This document shows, in pieces, positions 29,310 to 33,192 of a stretch of 33,192 nt of DNA; position 1 is the stretch's first letter, and every line of letters begins with the position of its first letter. The translations under genes and the position numbers were made by a program. This DNA is from an uncultured Ruminococcus sp. (GTDB taxonomy: Bacteria; Bacillota; Clostridia; Oscillospirales; CAG-272). Below the pieces are notes generated by a model. The model was not told where the DNA came from. It saw only the letters and a list, made by a program, of their open reading frames with translations, and made no database searches. Location of the stretch: assembly GCA_902797235.1 (NCBI GenBank), contig CADBSB010000066.1:1-33192 (forward strand), in the 5' to 3' direction.

Positions 29310-30357
29310 ATTTTTCAGTCTTAAATTCGATCGGCTGATACCCTACGTACCGGGCGAGCAGCCGAAAGACATGAGCAGATTTATAAAGCTGAACACAAAC
29401 GAGTCGCCTTTTTCGCCGTCGCCCAAAGCGCAAAAATACGCGGCGGAGGCGATAGAAAAAACGATGCTCTACTCCGACCCGGAGTGCTGTAAGCTCCGCG
29501 CGGCTCTGGCGGATCGGTACGGCGTCGGCGCGGAAAACGTTATCTGCGGCAACGGCTCCGACGATATTCTGAATTTCGCGTTCTCCGCTTTCTGCGACGG
29601 TAAAACCCCCGCGGTGTTCGCCGACATCACTTACGGCTTTTACAAGGTTTTCGCCGAATACAACCGCGTGCCTTACAGGATAATACCGCTGAAAGACGAC
29701 TTTACAATAGACCCGGCGGATTATTATAACGCAAAAGGCACGGTATTCATAGCGAACCCGAACGCGCCGACGGGTATAGCGCTGTCGGTCGAGGAAATTG
29801 AGAAGATAATTCAAAACAACCCCGACAATATCGTAGTCATCGACGAGGCGTACGTTGATTTCGGCGCACGGTCATGCGTGCCGCTTACGAAAAAGTACGG
29901 CAACCTTATCGTCACGCAGACGTTTTCAAAATCGCGCTCGCTCGCGGGCGCTCGCCTCGGGTTTGCGATAGCAAATAAAGAGCTTATAACTGATTTGAAC
30001 ACGGTAAGAAATTCGACAAATCCGTATAACGTAAACTCCGTGACGCAGGCGGCGGGCATCGGCTCGCTTGAAGATCAGGAATACACAAACGAAAACTGCA
30101 AAAAGATAATTGAAACGCGGCAAAAGACGGAAGAAGAGCTGAAAAAGCTCGGTTTCGTACTCACAAATTCATATGCAAATTTCATTTTCGCGTCACACCC
30201 CGGCAAATCGGGAGAGGCGATATACAAAGAGTTAAAGGAAAAAGGCGTCCTGATCCGCCATTTCGACGCCCCGCGCATAAAGGACTATAACAGGATAACG
30301 GTAGGCACGGACGGGCAGATGAAAGCGCTGATCGATGATCTGAGGTGTATATTATGA
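29302..30357 (+). CDS. hisC: Histidinol-phosphate aminotransferase
   Basis: HisC is a PLP-dependent fold-type I aminotransferase that converts imidazole-acetol phosphate to histidinol phosphate using glutamate. The 351-residue protein shows KLNTNESPFSPS, GNGSDDIL, ANPNAPTG, the cofactor aspartate region VIDEAYVDF and the PLP lysine K210 in TFSKSRSLAGARLGF. The start lies inside the end of hisD. The end overlaps hisB by ATGA. Closely related aminotransferases act on aromatic amino acids, but its position in the his operon settles the role. Confidence 0.96.
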   Translation: MSKFFSLKFDRLIPYVPGEQPKDMSRFIKLNTNESPFSPSPKAQKYAAEAIEKTMLYSDPECCKLRAALADRYGVGAENVICGNGSDDILNFAFSAFCDGKTPAVFADITYGFYKVFAEYNRVPYRIIPLKDDFTIDPADYYNAKGTVFIANPNAPTGIALSVEEIEKIIQNNPDNIVVIDEAYVDFGARSCVPLTKKYGNLIVTQTFSKSRSLAGARLGFAIANKELITDLNTVRNSTNPYNVNSVTQAAGIGSLEDQEYTNENCKKIIETRQKTEEELKKLGFVLTNSYANFIFASHPGKSGEAIYKELKEKGVLIRHFDAPRIKDYNRITVGTDGQMKALIDDLRCIL

Positions 30358-30941
30358 GAGTATCCGAAATAAAAAGAAAGACCGCCGAAACGGATATCGG
30401 GATCAAACTTGATCTTGACGGCGGCGGAAAATCGAATATCGACACGGGATCGGGCTTTTTAGACCATATGCTGACGCTTTTTGCAAGCCACGGCAGATTC
30501 GATCTCGATATAAAATGCAAGGGCGATATAAACGTCGATTATCACCACACGACGGAGGATATAGGGATTTCGCTCGGTCAGGCGTTTTCCGAGGCGCTCG
30601 GCGACAAAAAGGGCATCACGCGCTACGGATTTATGATACTTCCGATGGACGAGACGCTCGTGTTGTCCGCGGTCGACATATCGGGCAGGACTTATCTTAA
30701 TTTCAACGTAAAATTTCCGACGGAAAAGGTCGGCGATTTCGATACTGAGCTTGTTAAAGAATTCTTTTACGGCTTTGTACGGTCCGCGAATATGACGCTT
30801 CACATAAAGGAATTCGAGGGCGAAAATTCGCATCATCTGGCGGAGGGGATCTTCAAGGCGACCGCGAGAGCGTTGAAGCAGGCGGTAAGCATTGATAAAG
30901 CGTTTGCAAACGAAATACCGTCAACGAAAGGCAGTCTGTAA
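30354..30941 (+). CDS. hisB: Imidazoleglycerol-phosphate dehydratase
   Basis: HisB here is the single-function dehydratase (195 residues) that forms imidazole-acetol phosphate; the fused histidinol-phosphatase domain of enterics is absent. Metal-binding histidine motifs are GSGFLDHMLTLFASHGRFD, DYHHTTEDIGISLGQA and, near the end, SHHLAEGIFKATARALKQA. ATG 30354 has GAGG (30342-30345) 8 bases upstream, favouring it over GTG 30345. It overlaps hisC by 4 bases and hisH by 1 base. No histidinol-phosphate phosphatase gene (hisN or PHP type) is in the window, so that step must be encoded elsewhere. Confidence 0.96.
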   Translation: MRVSEIKRKTAETDIGIKLDLDGGGKSNIDTGSGFLDHMLTLFASHGRFDLDIKCKGDINVDYHHTTEDIGISLGQAFSEALGDKKGITRYGFMILPMDETLVLSAVDISGRTYLNFNVKFPTEKVGDFDTELVKEFFYGFVRSANMTLHIKEFEGENSHHLAEGIFKATARALKQAVSIDKAFANEIPSTKGSL

Positions 30942-31549
30942 TGATAGCGCTTATTGATTACGGAGTGGGAAACCTCTTCTCACTCAAATCGTCGTTCTCC
31001 GCCGTCGGATACGAGGCGACGGTGACAAGCGATCCGGAAGTTATAAAAAAAGCAGACAAGCTTATATTGCCGGGCGTCGGCGCGTTCTCCGACGCGGCGA
31101 AAAAGCTGCGCGACAGCGGACTTGATAAAGTGATAGTCAACGAGGCGAAGAACGGGAAACCGCTTCTCGGCATATGCCTCGGTATGCAGATGCTGTTCGA
31201 GAAAAGCTGCGAGTACGGCGAGCACGACGGGCTTGCGCTGATAGCCGGCAGCGTAATGCCGATAGCGGATATTATCCCGAGGGATTACAAGATACCGCAT
31301 ATTGGCTGGAACGCGCTTATATTCAGAAAGAAAACGCCGATATTCAAATATATAAACGAGGGTGACCACGTTTATTTCGTCCACTCGTACCACGCCGAGG
31401 AATGCGACGAGGCGACGACGGCGGTGACGGAATACGGCGCGTACCTTACCGCGTCGGTGCAATCGGGCAACGTTTACGGCTGCCAGTTCCACCCCGAAAA
31501 GAGCGGCGAGGTCGGCTTAAAAATCTTAAAAGCGTTTACGGAGCTGTGA
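30941..31549 (+). CDS. hisH: Imidazole glycerol phosphate synthase glutaminase subunit
   Basis: HisH releases ammonia from glutamine and passes it to HisF. It is a class I glutamine amidotransferase of 202 residues with an oxyanion-loop sequence PGVG (residues 44-47), the nucleophile C79 in LLGICLGMQML, and the His-Glu pair H184 and E186 in QFHPEKSG. It begins in the stop codon of hisB (TAATGA) and ends 1 base before hisA. It works as a dimer with the hisF product encoded two genes on. Confidence 0.97.
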   Translation: MIALIDYGVGNLFSLKSSFSAVGYEATVTSDPEVIKKADKLILPGVGAFSDAAKKLRDSGLDKVIVNEAKNGKPLLGICLGMQMLFEKSCEYGEHDGLALIAGSVMPIADIIPRDYKIPHIGWNALIFRKKTPIFKYINEGDHVYFVHSYHAEECDEATTAVTEYGAYLTASVQSGNVYGCQFHPEKSGEVGLKILKAFTEL

Positions 31550-31550
31550 T

Positions 31551-32261
31551 ATGATACTATTTCCGGCAATTGATTTATACGACGGGCAGGCGGTAAGTCT
31601 GCTGTACGGCGACTACAACAAAATGACCGTGTATTCAACCGATCCCGCAAGCGTCGCGCTCGATTTCAAGGCGGACGGTATGACGCATATACATATCGGC
31701 GATCTGCAAGGTGCGCGCGACGGCAGCACGCCGAATTTCGAAGCGGTCTGCGAAATAAAGGAAAAAAGCGGGCTTTTCTGCGAGATAGGCGGCGGGATAA
31801 GGAACATGGAAACGGTCGACAGGTATCTGTCCGCCGGTATCGACCGCGTGATACTCGGCACGTCGGCGATAGCGGACGAGGAGTTTTTGAAAAAAGCGCT
31901 CGACAGGTACGGCGAAAAGATAGCCGTCGGCGCTGATATAAAAAACGGAAAGATAGCGATAAAGGGCTGGCTCGTATCGTCAGACACCGATATATACGGA
32001 TTCTGCAATAAAATGCAGGCGCTCGGCGTCAGTACGCTCATCTGTACCGATATAGGCTGTGACGGTGCGTTGAAGGGCACGAACAGGCCGCTTTACAAAG
32101 AGCTTTCAAAAAGGTACGGTATGAATATAACGGCGTCCGGCGGTGTGTCGACTTACGACGCTATAGCCGAGCTTAACGGCTTTGATCTGTACGGCGCGAT
32201 AATCGGACGCGCGTATTACGAAAAAAAGATAGATTTGAAAAAGGCAAAAGAACTATTATGA
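31551..32261 (+). CDS. hisA: Phosphoribosylformimino-AICAR phosphate isomerase
   Basis: HisA catalyses an Amadori rearrangement of ProFAR to PRFAR in a (beta/alpha)8 barrel. The 236-residue protein has the catalytic aspartates D8 in FPAIDLYDGQ and D129 in VGADIKNGKI, and phosphate-binding glycine motifs CEIGGGIRN and ASGGVST. The bifunctional PriA form of actinobacteria is not indicated. It starts 1 base after hisH and overlaps hisF by ATGA. Confidence 0.96.
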   Translation: MILFPAIDLYDGQAVSLLYGDYNKMTVYSTDPASVALDFKADGMTHIHIGDLQGARDGSTPNFEAVCEIKEKSGLFCEIGGGIRNMETVDRYLSAGIDRVILGTSAIADEEFLKKALDRYGEKIAVGADIKNGKIAIKGWLVSSDTDIYGFCNKMQALGVSTLICTDIGCDGALKGTNRPLYKELSKRYGMNITASGGVSTYDAIAELNGFDLYGAIIGRAYYEKKIDLKKAKELL

Positions 32262-33016
32262 TCACGAAAAGGATAATTCCCTGCCTCGACGTGCGCGACG
32301 GGCAGGTGGTAAAGGGCGTGAATTTCACGGGTCTGCGCGAGATTGCGTCGCCCGTCGACCTCGCCGATTATTACAGCAGAGCGGGCGCGGACGAGCTTGT
32401 GTTTTACGACATTACGGCGTCAGCCGAGGGACGGCGGCTGTTTACGGACATACTGACGGAAACGGCGAAAAAGGTGTTCATACCGCTTACCGTCGGCGGC
32501 GGAATAAACTCCGAGCAGGATTTTGACAGGGTACTGAAATGCGGCGCGGACAAGGTATCGGTAAACTCGGGCGCGATAAAGGATCCGTCGCTTATCGGCC
32601 GCGCGGCAAAGCTGTACGGCGACCAGTGCGTAGTGCTCTCCGTCGACATAAAACGCGTTGACGGAGTATTTACCGTCTTTTCAAAAGGCGGACGGCTGAA
32701 CACGGGTATAGAGGCAATAGACTGGATCAAGCGCGGCGTTGACTCGGGCGCGGGCGAGATTGTCGTAAATTCGATAGACACGGACGGCGTTAAGGGCGGA
32801 TTTGATATAGAGCTGCTCTCCGCCGTGTGCGACGCGGTATCCGTGCCGGTCATAGCGTCGGGCGGCGCCGGAGGGTACGACGATTTCATAAAGCTGTTCA
32901 AGGCACTGCCGAAGGTCGACGCGGGACTTGCGGCGTCAGTCTTCCACTTCGGTGAGATAAACATAAAAGAATTAAAGAAAATGATGAAAGAAAACGGTAT
33001 AGAGGTAAGGATATGA
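32258..33016 (+). CDS. hisF: Imidazole glycerol phosphate synthase cyclase subunit
   Basis: HisF uses ammonia from HisH and PRFAR to make imidazole glycerol phosphate and AICAR, linking histidine and purine synthesis. The 252-residue barrel has the two catalytic aspartates at the canonical positions: D11 in IPCLDVRDGQVVKG and D130 in VVLSVDIKR. Phosphate-binding motifs LTVGGGI and ASGGAGG are present. It overlaps hisA and hisI by 4 bases each, completing the tight hisHAF block. Confidence 0.97.
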   Translation: MITKRIIPCLDVRDGQVVKGVNFTGLREIASPVDLADYYSRAGADELVFYDITASAEGRRLFTDILTETAKKVFIPLTVGGGINSEQDFDRVLKCGADKVSVNSGAIKDPSLIGRAAKLYGDQCVVLSVDIKRVDGVFTVFSKGGRLNTGIEAIDWIKRGVDSGAGEIVVNSIDTDGVKGGFDIELLSAVCDAVSVPVIASGGAGGYDDFIKLFKALPKVDAGLAASVFHFGEINIKELKKMMKENGIEVRI

Positions 33017-33192
33017 CGGAAATTAAAGATCTTAAATTTGATGAAAACGGGCTAATCCCGGCGATAGTTTATAACGCGGTTACAAAAAAGATACTCACGC
33101 TCGCGTATATGAACGAGGAAAGTCTCAAAATCTCGCTTGAAAAAGGGCTGACGTGCTTTTTCTCGCGCTCGCGCCAAAAGCTGTGGCTTAAA
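33013..33192 (+). CDS. hisI: Phosphoribosyl-AMP cyclohydrolase (5' part, cut by window edge)
   Basis: The first 60 codons are visible and contain no stop. They encode ENGLIPAIVYN, LAYMNEESLKISLEKG and FFSRSRQKLWLK, which are diagnostic for the HisI cyclohydrolase that opens the purine ring of phosphoribosyl-AMP. Whether a HisE pyrophosphohydrolase domain is fused at the C-terminus or encoded next cannot be seen. The start overlaps the hisF stop (ATGA), with AGAGGTAAGG upstream. Confidence 0.93.
   Translation, partial: MTEIKDLKFDENGLIPAIVYNAVTKKILTLAYMNEESLKISLEKGLTCFFSRSRQKLWLK

Noticed and set aside
30345..30941. Bifunctional HisB with histidinol-phosphatase domain
   Set aside because: The protein is only 195 residues and all motifs belong to the dehydratase; there is no HAD-type DxDxT motif.

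Overview
The window reads as a chromosomal segment of an anaerobic, endospore-forming low-GC-lineage Firmicute (class Clostridia, probably an uncultured gut-type relative of Oscillospirales), although its base composition is roughly balanced. The reasons are a spo0A homologue with the phosphoacceptor at D56, a gerW/ytfJ sporulation gene, the Firmicute order scpA-scpB-DUF2953-gerW-dacF-rluB, a short-form HisG paired with HisZ, an L10 leader before rplJ-rplL, and strong sigma-A promoters with 16-17 bp spacers. Lineage is inferred from gene content, not from a marker-gene comparison.

Layout. (1) 1-2930: three-gene unit with an M55 D-aminopeptidase, a DUF4091/GH123-like protein and a small membrane protein. 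(2) 2999-12714: eleven same-strand genes, mostly overlapping or closely spaced: lon, engB, an unknown small gene, lysA, an M50 site-2 protease, scpA, scpB, a DUF2953 protein, gerW, a D,D-carboxypeptidase and a 23S rRNA pseudouridine synthase. A perfect bidirectional terminator (12716-12743) closes it. (3) 16179-12748, minus strand: a GH2 glycosidase, a ComEC-like metallo-beta-lactamase-fold protein and spo0A with its own promoter; the usual spoIVB partner is absent. (4) 16301-17473: promoter, L10 leader with attenuator, rplJ and rplL. (5) 17474-18132: an array of short palindromes joined by a constant 9-nt linker, then a four-helix-bundle (S23/IVP-type) gene and a terminator; this stretch is AT-richer than its surroundings. 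(6) 18204-20721: ECF sigma factor, probable membrane anti-sigma protein, acyltransferase-3 protein, then a second linker-palindrome array and a GC-rich inverted repeat. (7) 20945-23195, minus: a DUF4358 lipoprotein and a DRE-TIM carboligase resembling Re-citrate synthase. (8) 23422-25908: a large lipoprotein with SLH-like, Asp-box propeller and Big2-like regions. (9) 26051 to the right edge: histidine operon yerC-hisZ-hisG-hisD-hisC-hisB-hisH-hisA-hisF-hisI (hisI cut by the edge), with a palindrome in the promoter spacer that fits a TrpR-type operator.

Most genes are recognisable housekeeping or metabolic genes. The least explained structure is the pair of linker-palindrome arrays (17478-17690 and 20727-20816). 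They share one architecture (constant linker, variable perfect palindromes with 2-4 nt loops) but use different linkers, and one 12-nt palindrome occurs in both in opposite orientation. The first lies directly upstream of a four-helix-bundle gene of the family found in 23S rRNA intervening sequences, downstream of rplL where rpoB is usually found.
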